A stretch of 64,000 bases of DNA from Flammeovirga pacifica. GTDB lineage: Bacteria; Bacteroidota; Bacteroidia; Cytophagales; Flammeovirgaceae. The position numbers were made by a program, and so were the translations under genes. A model generated the notes under the pieces. It was not told the DNA's origin. It saw only the letters and a list, made by a program, of their open reading frames with translations, and did not search any database. Positions 55,238 to 63,690 of the stretch are shown here, piece by piece (within the stretch, counting starts at the first letter, position 1; each line of letters begins with the position of its first letter). The stretch lies in assembly GCF_000807855.2 (NCBI RefSeq), contig NZ_JRYR02000001.1, positions 3,230,054 to 3,294,053 of the forward strand, written 5' to 3'.

Positions 55238-55275
55238 AAAAACAGCATCTAGTTCATTCTGATGCTGTTTTTTTT
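55236..55275. terminator. Bidirectional terminator
   Basis: Perfect stem AAAACAGCATC/GATGCTGTTTT, extended by further A/T pairs, with an 11-base loop and T8, between the convergent DUF2490 and DUF3124 genes. Confidence 0.9.
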
Positions 55276-55296
55276 ATTACCCATTATCTATCTTAT

Positions 55297-55821
55297 TTAT
55301 TCATGAATTTGTACAACGTCCGATTTAAAGGAAAAGCCGTGTTGACTAAAATTCCCAATGTTTACAGCTTCTATTAATGCCTTATTTTTAGGAGGGGTAA
55401 CACCTCCATATTCTACAATAATATGAGACCCATTACTTTCATTAATATTCTTTTCAATCACAAATTCAGCTGATTTTAATGGAGTTAACTCTATAACACC
55501 CTCTTCTTTAATGTGCCTTTCAATCAGCTCTGCATTGCTATTATAGTAATCTACTTTTGTAAAATAAAGGGTATCAGACAAACTTGGATTTCTAAGATTG
55601 AGTACAGTTATACATGGTGTCCTTTTTCGTTTTTCAAGTCCTTTGATTTCAGCATAGGCAGATACATAATATGTTTCCTTAAATGATAAATGAGGAACTT
55701 CTTTCTTATTTATTTCATCTTCTATCTGTTGTTCTTTAGTATCACTAAGGTCTTCTAAAGAACGGCAACCCAATGATATTATGAGTAGCAGAATTAGGCT
55801 TAATGTTGATTGTTTTGTCAT
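55297..55821 (-). CDS. DUF3124 lipoprotein, copy B
   Basis: 174 residues with lipobox SLGC (Cys19). It aligns with the protein at 40615 throughout: ETYYVSAYAEI, TVLNLRNPSLSDTLYFTKVDYY, LKSAEFVIE, HIIVEYGG and KALIEAVNIGNFSQHGFSF. It is separated from the phosphatase gene by a terminator, so it probably has its own promoter although no island operator was found next to it. Confidence 0.85.
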   Translation of the reverse strand: MTKQSTLSLILLLIISLGCRSLEDLSDTKEQQIEDEINKKEVPHLSFKETYYVSAYAEIKGLEKRKRTPCITVLNLRNPSLSDTLYFTKVDYYNSNAELIERHIKEEGVIELTPLKSAEFVIEKNINESNGSHIIVEYGGVTPPKNKALIEAVNIGNFSQHGFSFKSDVVQIHE

Positions 55822-55844
55822 AGTATTCGCTTCAATTATTTGAA

Positions 55845-55880
55845 ATAAAAAAAGCCTGATTACTTAATGAACCAGGCCTT
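55845..55880 (-). terminator. Terminator of phosphatase gene
   Basis: Stem AAAGCCTG/CAGGCCTT with one bulge, T run on the minus strand (plus-strand A run 55846-55853). Confidence 0.75.
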
Positions 55881-55899
55881 AATCTATCATCACTAAAAA

Positions 55900-57582
55900 C
55901 TATTTCTCTTGATTTAAGACATCTTCTAATGGATTACCTTCTGCTCCTGATGGCTCTAAGATCATTAGGTATTTAGATAAAGTCATGGCCACATCAATCG
56001 TAGAAATTTCAGAATAAATCATCCTTTTTTGTAACTGATGCCCCGCAAAAATGACAGGTACTGAAGTATCGTAACTCCATGGCGAACCGTGATTTACTAA
56101 AGCGATATCCCCATCTACAGTTAAACTCCAATTAGGCTCGTTGATAAGGTAAATGTCTCCAGATCGTTTAGGGTTGTAATTATTCAATACTCTTCTCGTG
56201 ATAGGAGTATCTGGTAAATTTCCATTGGCTACATCAGTACTAGTATAAGCGTAGGCAATACCATTTACTTTCATGAATTCTTCAGCAATCATACTCGAAA
56301 CTGCTTCAAGGTCTAATCCTTTTTCTTGTATTAATTTTCTATCAAGATAGATATATGGAACATAACTCAGTTTAATCACTTCTTTTCCTATACCGAACTG
56401 CTTTTTCAACTTTGTGTCGATAGTGGATAAATCTAATTGTGTGACATCTAAAACATCAACAGGAAATCCTTTTTGCTTTAAAGATTGAGCAGACTCAGGT
56501 GCTCCATGATCTGATGATAATACGATAAGCGTATTTTCTAATCCAACCTTCTGATCTATATATTGGAACAGATCAGCTAGGTTACGATCCAAACGGATCA
56601 AGTTATCTTCACTTTCTAAGCTATTAGGTCCAAATAAGTGCCCTACATAATCTGTACTTGATAAACTGATACTCAAATAGTCAGTAATCTCATCTTGTCC
56701 AATACCTTCTTTTTCAATTAATTCTTTGGCAAAATCTACCGTCAGCTCATCTACCACAGGACTTGCCATTAATAAAGTATAGTAGTATTTGCTGTCTCCG
56801 TAAGGATGAGGAAATACGTTTCCAAAACCTAAACCTTCTGGGTTTTCAAATGGACGATCATCAGCGTCACCAAATCTGTATGTTTTTATATCATTTGTTA
56901 GATTCCAGTAGTCATTTTTAAATTGATCTGCTTCTTTTTTATCATTCCATTTGTTCACCCATTCTGGAAATTCATTATAGTAGAAAGTACTCGATGTAAA
57001 TGCACCATCTTTTGTACTGTACCAAAATGCTTTTCCATTATGCCCTGCCATAGAAACAGCCCCTCTATCTTTACCAGAAACGGCATATATTTTTGATTGA
57101 GGACCAAAAGCACTCGCCATTTCATCACTAAAAGTAGTGGTCATAATATTGTGTGGAGATCTTCCTTCTGATTTTGATACTTGAGAGTGATCTACCTCTG
57201 AACTTTTATCTCTTGCACTTATACCACCAGTTGCATCATATGCACTGTCTTCAATATTGTAAACTAATCTATCTTCTTCGTGATCAAACCAAGCATTTCC
57301 AACCATACCGTGTACAGAAGGATAAGCACCAGTAGATAAAGTTACATGACCTACAATTGTTTCAGTATTGGCATGAGGGTGATGTGCATTGGCATACCAA
57401 ACTCCACTATCTAAAAGGTATTTGAAACCACCTTCGGTCCATCTATTTTGAATACTAAAAGGCATATCACCTCTTAATTGATCCACTGTAATTTGTAACA
57501 CTAACTTAGGTTTATCCTGAGCGAAAAGGGGAGAAAAACTACTTGCTAAAACAATGCTTAAAAGTGTAATTATTTTTTCCAT
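55900..57582 (-). CDS. PafA-like alkaline phosphatase superfamily enzyme
   Basis: 560 residues from the ATG at 57582. The frame is open to 57738, but that extension overlaps the next gene and lacks a signal, while MEKIITLLSIVLASSFSPLFAQ is a normal signal peptide. Metal ligands and the nucleophile are visible: QITVDQLRGD, NTETIVGH with Thr nucleophile, STGAYPSVHGMVGN, TDYVGHLFGPNS, SSDHGAPESAQ, VNHGSPWSYD. This is the phosphate-irrepressible PafA class, a periplasmic monoesterase. It lies 25 bases after the DUF2490 gene, same strand. Confidence 0.85.
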   Translation of the reverse strand: MEKIITLLSIVLASSFSPLFAQDKPKLVLQITVDQLRGDMPFSIQNRWTEGGFKYLLDSGVWYANAHHPHANTETIVGHVTLSTGAYPSVHGMVGNAWFDHEEDRLVYNIEDSAYDATGGISARDKSSEVDHSQVSKSEGRSPHNIMTTTFSDEMASAFGPQSKIYAVSGKDRGAVSMAGHNGKAFWYSTKDGAFTSSTFYYNEFPEWVNKWNDKKEADQFKNDYWNLTNDIKTYRFGDADDRPFENPEGLGFGNVFPHPYGDSKYYYTLLMASPVVDELTVDFAKELIEKEGIGQDEITDYLSISLSSTDYVGHLFGPNSLESEDNLIRLDRNLADLFQYIDQKVGLENTLIVLSSDHGAPESAQSLKQKGFPVDVLDVTQLDLSTIDTKLKKQFGIGKEVIKLSYVPYIYLDRKLIQEKGLDLEAVSSMIAEEFMKVNGIAYAYTSTDVANGNLPDTPITRRVLNNYNPKRSGDIYLINEPNWSLTVDGDIALVNHGSPWSYDTSVPVIFAGHQLQKRMIYSEISTIDVAMTLSKYLMILEPSGAEGNPLEDVLNQEK

Positions 57583-57607
57583 ATAGAGGTAATGATTAAT
57601 AAATTTA

Positions 57608-58357
57608 TTAGTTGATTGTGAAGAATAATTTTGCTTGATAAATGATATCGTTGGTAGAAAAGTCTTCTGTGATTGTATCCCTAGAGTAGTGATACCCCAC
57701 TCGGGCTTCAGCTTTCCATTTTCGATTAAAAACAGCACCTACTCCAGCACTTGTTCTTACTACATCATTGAATTGCTTTACACCGATCAGGTTCCAAAAA
57801 AACTCTATAGACATTGGGAAATAAATGCCTTTTGCTTCGGCTAAAAGATCGCCTTGTAATTTTAAATTGAGATCTAATAAATAGCGAAAACGCATACCAA
57901 AGTTGTTGTTCCAATTATTGGTATTCAACTCAAAACGTTCTTCTAGCTTTACATAATGTCTTAATCGTAATCGTTTCCAGTTTGGCCAATCTAAAGTATA
58001 TCCTTGGTAAGGTCTTATTTCTAATCTATCTGAAATATCTTTATTATCTGTATAGAAAAAAGCTAATCCACCCGATAGTGATTCTTTGTATTGTAATTTT
58101 TTAAACATTATTTTAGGTAATGTTATATTGATCCCTGGATTTACATAATACCTGTTCCAATACTTTGGTGAAATTGTTCTGAAGCCAAAATCGCTTGAAA
58201 TATTTGTAGTATTATTCAACCTGTAAGTCATCTTATAACTTGACCAAATCTGCTCTGTTAAATTACTAGATTGATTCAATTCTTGAGCTTTTACATTAAA
58301 ATGTAAAATACTAAAGAATATAAGAAGTATAATTTTAAATTTAGTATGAAGAAGCAT
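57608..58357 (-). CDS. DUF2490 family outer-membrane protein, copy B
   Basis: 249 residues with signal peptide ending VKAQ (about 24). DUF2490 motifs include LTEQIWSSYKMTYRLNNTTN, ISSDFGFRTISPKYWNRYYV, RLEIRPYQGYTLDWPNWKRL, RHYVKLEERFEL and a terminal strand IIYQAKLFFTIN. It is the first gene of the transcript that includes the PafA-like enzyme. It is read away from the AraC gene under operator site 7. Confidence 0.82.
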   Translation of the reverse strand: MLLHTKFKIILLIFFSILHFNVKAQELNQSSNLTEQIWSSYKMTYRLNNTTNISSDFGFRTISPKYWNRYYVNPGINITLPKIMFKKLQYKESLSGGLAFFYTDNKDISDRLEIRPYQGYTLDWPNWKRLRLRHYVKLEERFELNTNNWNNNFGMRFRYLLDLNLKLQGDLLAEAKGIYFPMSIEFFWNLIGVKQFNDVVRTSAGVGAVFNRKWKAEARVGYHYSRDTITEDFSTNDIIYQAKLFFTIN

Positions 58358-58431
58358 ATCCGATGAGAATTGACGTTGAGAAAACGCTACTGAATAAATA
58401 TTAATAGAATATTATCCGAAAAACATATTAT

Positions 58432-58496
58432 CTCAAACGTCGTTTGTTAAAGTATATATGCTCTAATTCATCAAAAAAATAACCAAAAACAGGAAT
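58432..58496 (-). promoter_or_regulatory. Island three-box operator, site 7, abutting the AraC start codon
   Basis: On the minus strand: box 1 ATTCCTGTTTTTGGTTAT (58479-58496), 15 bases, a degenerate box 2 GAGCATATA (58455-58463), 14 bases, box 3 ACGTTTGAG (58432-58440). Oriented toward the DUF2490/PafA genes (start 74 bases away). Box 1 ends exactly one base before the ATG of the AraC gene on the other strand, so occupancy should block that gene's translation start region or promoter. Confidence 0.65.
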
Positions 58497-59465
58497 ATGG
58501 ATTTTATTATTGAGGCTGGAAATGCAAGTGTGATTTCACAGAAGCTTTGTGAAGATTATGGTGTTGAAGAAAACTACGGAATAGTAGAAGTTGATACACC
58601 TCAATTCCAAATTTCTTATTTAGTTTTAGCTTTTGAAATAGGAATAGAAATCAGTATTGCTAAAGGTAAGGCAATTGAAGATATTCACCTGATTAGAAGA
58701 GCGAACAAAAACAACGATAATATCCCCTTAGTTTTTTCTAATATCCCTACCTATCATTCCGGTAGGAATAAAATTCCTTTCCACAACAATACTTCTTCTT
58801 TTGAAGTTTCTTGGTCAAATACTAAAGATGAGACGTATATCGACATTCCTAAAGAGGAAGATTTTGTCATCATTACCTTTCATATCAATAGACAAAATTT
58901 TAGTGAATTACAGGACAGTAGACTTACTGTATTAAGAGAACTTTTAGATAGTGACAAACCTTTTACTTTTTATCACTTTTGTCCTCATAAAATTCAAGTA
59001 CTCATCCAACAAATTGTAGACTTGGATGGAGAGTATGATTGGATGGAATTGATGATTAAATGTTATGGATATAATGTTTTAGCAGAGTTCTTATTACTTA
59101 TCAAAAAAATAGATACAGAACAATATACACACTACCATCAATTACAATTGCAAAGGGTTTTAGATATCAAAAAATATATTCTAAAAAACCTAGATGATAA
59201 TCTTACCTTGAAACATCTTTCAGAACAATTCTTTATTTCAGAAAGTAGTATTCAAAAAGATTTCAAAAGAGTATATGATCAGACGCCACATCAATTTATA
59301 AAAGAAGAAAGATTAGAAAAGGCAAAAGATTTACTTCAAAATTCTAATTATGCTATTAATCAGATTGCATATATGCTTCGTTTTAAAAATGCATCCCACT
59401 TTAGCTCAAGTGTAAAGAATAAATTTGGAATGTTGCCTAAATCTTTAAGATTGATGACTAACTAA
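58497..59465 (+). CDS. AraC-family transcriptional regulator
   Basis: 322 residues. The N-terminal ~215 residues form a family-variable sensing domain, first half strand-rich. The C-terminal ~100 residues are an AraC HTH pair: DIKKYILKNLDDNLTLKHLSEQ (first HTH from about residue 223) and TPHQFIKEERLEKAKDLL, then ISESSIQKDFKRVY and INQIAYMLRFKNASHFSSSV. It is the only transcription factor in the island and its start codon abuts operator site 7. The next ATG is far inside, so the start is secure. I infer it controls the seven operators. Confidence 0.9.
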   Translation: MDFIIEAGNASVISQKLCEDYGVEENYGIVEVDTPQFQISYLVLAFEIGIEISIAKGKAIEDIHLIRRANKNNDNIPLVFSNIPTYHSGRNKIPFHNNTSSFEVSWSNTKDETYIDIPKEEDFVIITFHINRQNFSELQDSRLTVLRELLDSDKPFTFYHFCPHKIQVLIQQIVDLDGEYDWMELMIKCYGYNVLAEFLLLIKKIDTEQYTHYHQLQLQRVLDIKKYILKNLDDNLTLKHLSEQFFISESSIQKDFKRVYDQTPHQFIKEERLEKAKDLLQNSNYAINQIAYMLRFKNASHFSSSVKNKFGMLPKSLRLMTN

Positions 59466-59472
59466 ATTTCAT

Positions 59473-59520
59473 AAAAAAACGGTACTTCAGTCGAAACCAA
59501 AGTACCGTTATTTATTTTTT
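59473..59520. terminator. Bidirectional terminator
   Basis: A perfect 10-bp stem AACGGTACTT/AAGTACCGTT (59478-59487 with 59500-59509), A run before and T-rich after, between the convergent AraC and S46 peptidase genes. Confidence 0.85.
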
Positions 59521-59532
59521 CAGAGGGATTGA

Positions 59533-61782
59533 TTAATACTTTTTAGGCATTAAATCTTCGTAAGCTTTACCTTTTGCAGGTTTACCACCAACGATTGTCA
59601 TCTCATCAATTAAGTTCTTCGCACCGTATACTTTATCCATAATCCAAAGTACATAACGTACATCTACGTTGATACAACGTTGTAGATCTGGCTCGAAAGA
59701 AATATCACCTGACATTGCTTCCCAGTTACCATCAAATGCTAAACCGATTAATTCACCTTTACCATTAATTACTGGAGAACCTGAGTTACCACCTGTAATA
59801 TCATTATTAGTAATAAAGGCTATTCTTAACTCGCCATTGGCATCAGCATATTGACCAAAGTCTTTCTTAACAACTCCTTCTTTAATTTCTTTTGGAAGGA
59901 TGAACTCATGGTTCTTAGGGTCTTCTTTTTCTAATAAACCTTTTGATGTTGTATAGTAAGCATAAAACATTGCATCACCAGGAATATAGTCTTTCACTTG
60001 ACCATAAGTTAAACGCATCGTTGAGTTCGCATTTGGATAGTATGATGTACTCGGGTTCATTTCTCTGATACCTTTTACATACAATCTATTTCCATCAGAC
60101 ACTTTTAGCTCTGCTTCTTGCTCTTCTTTTGCTACTGTTAGGTAAGCTTGGAAAAACTCATCATGTAATTCCTTCAACATATCAGCAGCATAAGCTTCTT
60201 GTGAAGGGTTATTGATAAATGCCTCTGTTCTGGCTTGATCAGAGAAGATAGAAGTAGAATATGCTTTTTCAACATATGCTTCATAGCTGCCATCAAATTC
60301 TCTTTCAATTTCTTCGTATATACCTGGTACAGGAAGATTTTTATTTTCTGGGCGGTCTAATACCTCTTTGTATTTTCTTAATAAAACAACTGCTAATTCT
60401 TTATCAGAAGAATAGTCGTAATCTTTGAAGAATCCTTTAGCGGCATCTAAGGCTGCTTCTTGAGCTGCTTTTAATGATGCTTCCGAAGTTTCTTCATTAG
60501 AAGCTTCTCCTACAAATCTTGCCATCTTTCTAGCTTGCATTACTGCTTCCATTCTGAAGGCCCCTTGTGTAAGTAACACCATCGCTACACGACCATCTCT
60601 CTTACCTGCATATCCTTCTTTTAGCATTTCAGTTACCTCACCATATTCTGATTTACGTGATGCATCTTGGCCAATCCACTGATTGAATTTTGCCTCATCT
60701 GCTTGTTTTTTCTCAATCACATGCTGACGCTTCAAACCTTTTGTTTGACCAATGAAATACTTCCAGTAATTTGCTGTAGAAGCATATTTAGACGCATATT
60801 GTAATCTTACTTTAGGATCAGCATCCATGTGCTTTCTCCAAGTTTTAAGAATAGCATCACGCATCTCAACAAAAAGTGGGTTAAATACCTCAATTTGTTG
60901 TTTCACTCCTTCAGATGTTAAGTAACGATCTGTAGATCCTGGGTAACCCATAATCATGGCAAAATCATCTTTAGCTACACCATTAATAGAAACTGGCAAG
61001 TGATGTTTTGGCGTATAAGGTACGTTATCTTCAGAATATTTTGCTGGTTGGTTGTCTTTGTTTGAGTATACACGAAAAACAGAGAAATCACCAGTATGTC
61101 TTGGCCACATCCAGTTGTCTGTATCGCCACCGAATTTACCAACTCCTTCAGGAGGGTTACCTACTAAACGAATATCGTCGAAACGCTCATAAACAAACAT
61201 GTAGAATTCGTTACCTTCGAAGAAAGACTTCACAGATACCTCATAGCTGTCGTTATTTAATTCTTTTTCTTTATCCGCTTTGATTTGGTTCATCACCTCA
61301 GCAGCTTTCTTTTGTCTTTCCATTCCTTTAAGACCTTCCAACTCTTTATTTACTTGAGGTGAAACATCATCCATTCTTTGTAAGAAACGAACGAAAAGAC
61401 CATCAATTGGCTTTTCTTCATCAAAAGATTTTGCAAAGAAACCATTCGTTAAATAATCGTTTTCAACTGTAGAAACCGATTGGATACCACCGTATCCACA
61501 GTGATGGTTAGTGAAAATCAGTCCTTTATCAGAAACAATTTCACCTGTACAGAAACCACCGAAATGAACGATAGCATCTTTTAATGAGCTGTTATTGACA
61601 CTGTAAATTTCTTCAGCTGTTAATTTTAAGCCCTCTTTTTTCATATCGACATAGTTCAATCTCGATACAAACATTGGAAGCCACATCCCTTCATCTAGAG
61701 GTTTGTTATTTCCAAAATCAGAGGCGGAAGCTTGTAGAGACATTATCAATACAAGCGCTAGTTGCATGAATTTCTTCATCAT
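59533..61782 (-). CDS. S46-family dipeptidyl-peptidase (DPP7/DPP11 type)
   Basis: 749-residue secreted serine exopeptidase that removes dipeptides in the periplasm of asaccharolytic or protein-feeding Bacteroidota. Signal peptide ends QASAS (about 20). Catalytic His is in FTNHHCGYGGIQ, the Asp in GGDTDNWMWPRHTGD and the Ser in DITGGNSGSPVING. The helical domain of family S46 lies between them. The DPP7 versus DPP11 specificity residue was not assigned. A single-gene unit. Confidence 0.94.
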   Translation of the reverse strand: MMKKFMQLALVLIMSLQASASDFGNNKPLDEGMWLPMFVSRLNYVDMKKEGLKLTAEEIYSVNNSSLKDAIVHFGGFCTGEIVSDKGLIFTNHHCGYGGIQSVSTVENDYLTNGFFAKSFDEEKPIDGLFVRFLQRMDDVSPQVNKELEGLKGMERQKKAAEVMNQIKADKEKELNNDSYEVSVKSFFEGNEFYMFVYERFDDIRLVGNPPEGVGKFGGDTDNWMWPRHTGDFSVFRVYSNKDNQPAKYSEDNVPYTPKHHLPVSINGVAKDDFAMIMGYPGSTDRYLTSEGVKQQIEVFNPLFVEMRDAILKTWRKHMDADPKVRLQYASKYASTANYWKYFIGQTKGLKRQHVIEKKQADEAKFNQWIGQDASRKSEYGEVTEMLKEGYAGKRDGRVAMVLLTQGAFRMEAVMQARKMARFVGEASNEETSEASLKAAQEAALDAAKGFFKDYDYSSDKELAVVLLRKYKEVLDRPENKNLPVPGIYEEIEREFDGSYEAYVEKAYSTSIFSDQARTEAFINNPSQEAYAADMLKELHDEFFQAYLTVAKEEQEAELKVSDGNRLYVKGIREMNPSTSYYPNANSTMRLTYGQVKDYIPGDAMFYAYYTTSKGLLEKEDPKNHEFILPKEIKEGVVKKDFGQYADANGELRIAFITNNDITGGNSGSPVINGKGELIGLAFDGNWEAMSGDISFEPDLQRCINVDVRYVLWIMDKVYGAKNLIDEMTIVGGKPAKGKAYEDLMPKKY

Positions 61783-61982
61783 TTCGTATGGTTAGTAAAT
61801 ATTTTTATTAATTCTAAGTGCAATTCTACCAAAAACTTATCATAAATCACATTAGGTCTAAGATTTGCTTTGGTATTATTTAACCTCAAAGGACGTCTTT
61901 AAGATAGATTAACTAATTCACTATTATTATCGTAAATATTGTGAGGCGTTCTTTACCTACTTAATAACATATCAAAACTGTT

Positions 61983-63614
61983 ATGAAGCGATCATTTAAG
62001 ATTATCTTTACATGTATTTTTCTTTCCGTAATTTTATTCAATCAAAGTTTTGCTCAAGATTTTAATACAAATTACACAACGGGTAAAAGTGCTTACGAAA
62101 AGAAAAGTTATAACAAAGCAATACAAAGCTTACAAACTGCCAGGCTTCAGGGAAAAGAAACTGTTGGAGATACTCACCCTGACTACATTCACACCATCGA
62201 ATATTTGGCTTTATCCTACCAAGCACAAAAAGATTTAGGTAATGCTAATATCTATTTTCAATCTTTAGAAAAATTACTTTTCAAATCAGGTAATGCTGTT
62301 TCTGAAAAGATGGCGAGTACACAAACTCACATTGCTGATAATAGTCTGCACATGAAAAATTTTGCTCAAGCAAGTATTTATTATGACAAAGCAGAAAAAA
62401 CGACAGAAAAAGTAACAGGAACTGATTCTAAAGCTTACGCTTCTGCAAAACATAAACATGCCTTACTTTATGTAAAAGGAAGGAAGTTTAAGGAAGCTGA
62501 TGGAATGTACAGAACGCTTACACCCATCGCAGAAAAACACCTGAAAGGTACAGCTGAATATGCAAGTATTCTCTCAGAACAAGCTGATATTTCTATGGGT
62601 TTAAAACGCATTGAGGAAGCTGCTATACAATTAAACCTAGCAATTACTGAATATGAAAAATCAGATGCTCCTAAACAATCTTACGTTCACCTTTACTTAA
62701 AAGAGGCTACATTATTAGAGAAAAATCTAAAAACAGATGAAGCCATCAACGCCTATAAGAAATACGTAGATCGCTTAGGTGATGCTTTTGGAATCGATCA
62801 TAAAAAATATTTATCAGAAGTAGAAAGATTAGCTGTACATATCGATTTAAAGCTACACTCTGAAAAAGATGCTTATGATTTAATGAAGAAAAAATCAGCA
62901 GGTATACAAAAGAAATTTGGTGATAAGAGTTTAGAAGTGGCGATTACTTTTATTGAGTTAGCTGAGTTGGAAATCAATCAAAATCAAATTGATATAGCCA
63001 ACGCAAATACTGATAAGGCAATAGCTATTTATACTGAGAAGGGAAAAAATAAGTCTCCTGAAGGTATTTCTGCTTCAATTACTAAAGCGAGAATTATGAA
63101 TATCCAAAATTCTCCTGATGCTGAAACTGCTTATAAGCAAATTATTTCTGATACTGAATCTGCGCTAGGAGCAGATCACACTACTTACGGTAAAGCTCTT
63201 GATAGTTTAGCCTTTTTCTACATCGAAGCTAAACGTTTCGATGAGGCTGAAAAAGCAATTACTGACGGGATGACTGCAAGAGAAAAAAGTGTAGGAAAAC
63301 AACATATCGATTATGGTAATTCTTTATATAGCTTAGCTACTCTTTATTCTTCTCAAGATAGTTTAGTGAAAGCAGAAAAAACGCTTATTCAAGTAGCAAA
63401 GGTGAGAGAAGCATATTATGGGGCTCTTACATTAGAACATGCTACTTGTATCAAAGAACTTGGTGATTTGTACAAAGATATGGGCGACGAAAAGTCTGCT
63501 GCTGCTTTAAAAACTTACCGTAGAGCAATTAACTTGTTTGAAGGAATTGGTATGAAAGACAGTGATATTGTAAAAGATATTTACAAAAGTATTGACCACA
63601 TCAATACGAGATAA
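61983..63614 (+). CDS. Secreted tetratricopeptide-repeat protein
   Basis: 543 residues with signal peptide ending QSFAQ (about 25). About ten TPR-type helix pairs follow, including the kinesin-light-chain-like form (HPDYIHTIEYLALSYQAQKDLGNA, DHTTYGKALDSLAFFYIEAKRFDEAEKA, HIDYGNSLYSLATLYSSQDSLVKAEKTL). It is a protein-interaction scaffold in the periplasm or on the surface. Isolated gene with a strong terminator. Confidence 0.88.
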   Translation: MKRSFKIIFTCIFLSVILFNQSFAQDFNTNYTTGKSAYEKKSYNKAIQSLQTARLQGKETVGDTHPDYIHTIEYLALSYQAQKDLGNANIYFQSLEKLLFKSGNAVSEKMASTQTHIADNSLHMKNFAQASIYYDKAEKTTEKVTGTDSKAYASAKHKHALLYVKGRKFKEADGMYRTLTPIAEKHLKGTAEYASILSEQADISMGLKRIEEAAIQLNLAITEYEKSDAPKQSYVHLYLKEATLLEKNLKTDEAINAYKKYVDRLGDAFGIDHKKYLSEVERLAVHIDLKLHSEKDAYDLMKKKSAGIQKKFGDKSLEVAITFIELAELEINQNQIDIANANTDKAIAIYTEKGKNKSPEGISASITKARIMNIQNSPDAETAYKQIISDTESALGADHTTYGKALDSLAFFYIEAKRFDEAEKAITDGMTAREKSVGKQHIDYGNSLYSLATLYSSQDSLVKAEKTLIQVAKVREAYYGALTLEHATCIKELGDLYKDMGDEKSAAALKTYRRAINLFEGIGMKDSDIVKDIYKSIDHINTR

Positions 63615-63633
63615 TTTATCTTCTCAAAAGAAG

Positions 63634-63674
63634 AAAGGCCTCAAAAGTTTGATGAAAATTTTTGAGGCCTTTTT
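63634..63674. terminator. Bidirectional terminator
   Basis: A perfect 13-bp stem AAAGGCCTCAAAA/TTTTGAGGCCTTT with a 13-base loop and T run. Serves the TPR gene and the convergent gene at the window end. Confidence 0.9.
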
Positions 63675-63690
63675 ATATATCAATAGGTTT

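Noticed and set aside
57583-57738. Longer N-terminus of the PafA-like protein
   Set aside because: The extension overlaps the DUF2490 gene and has no signal-like sequence, while the ATG at 57582 opens a normal signal peptide.
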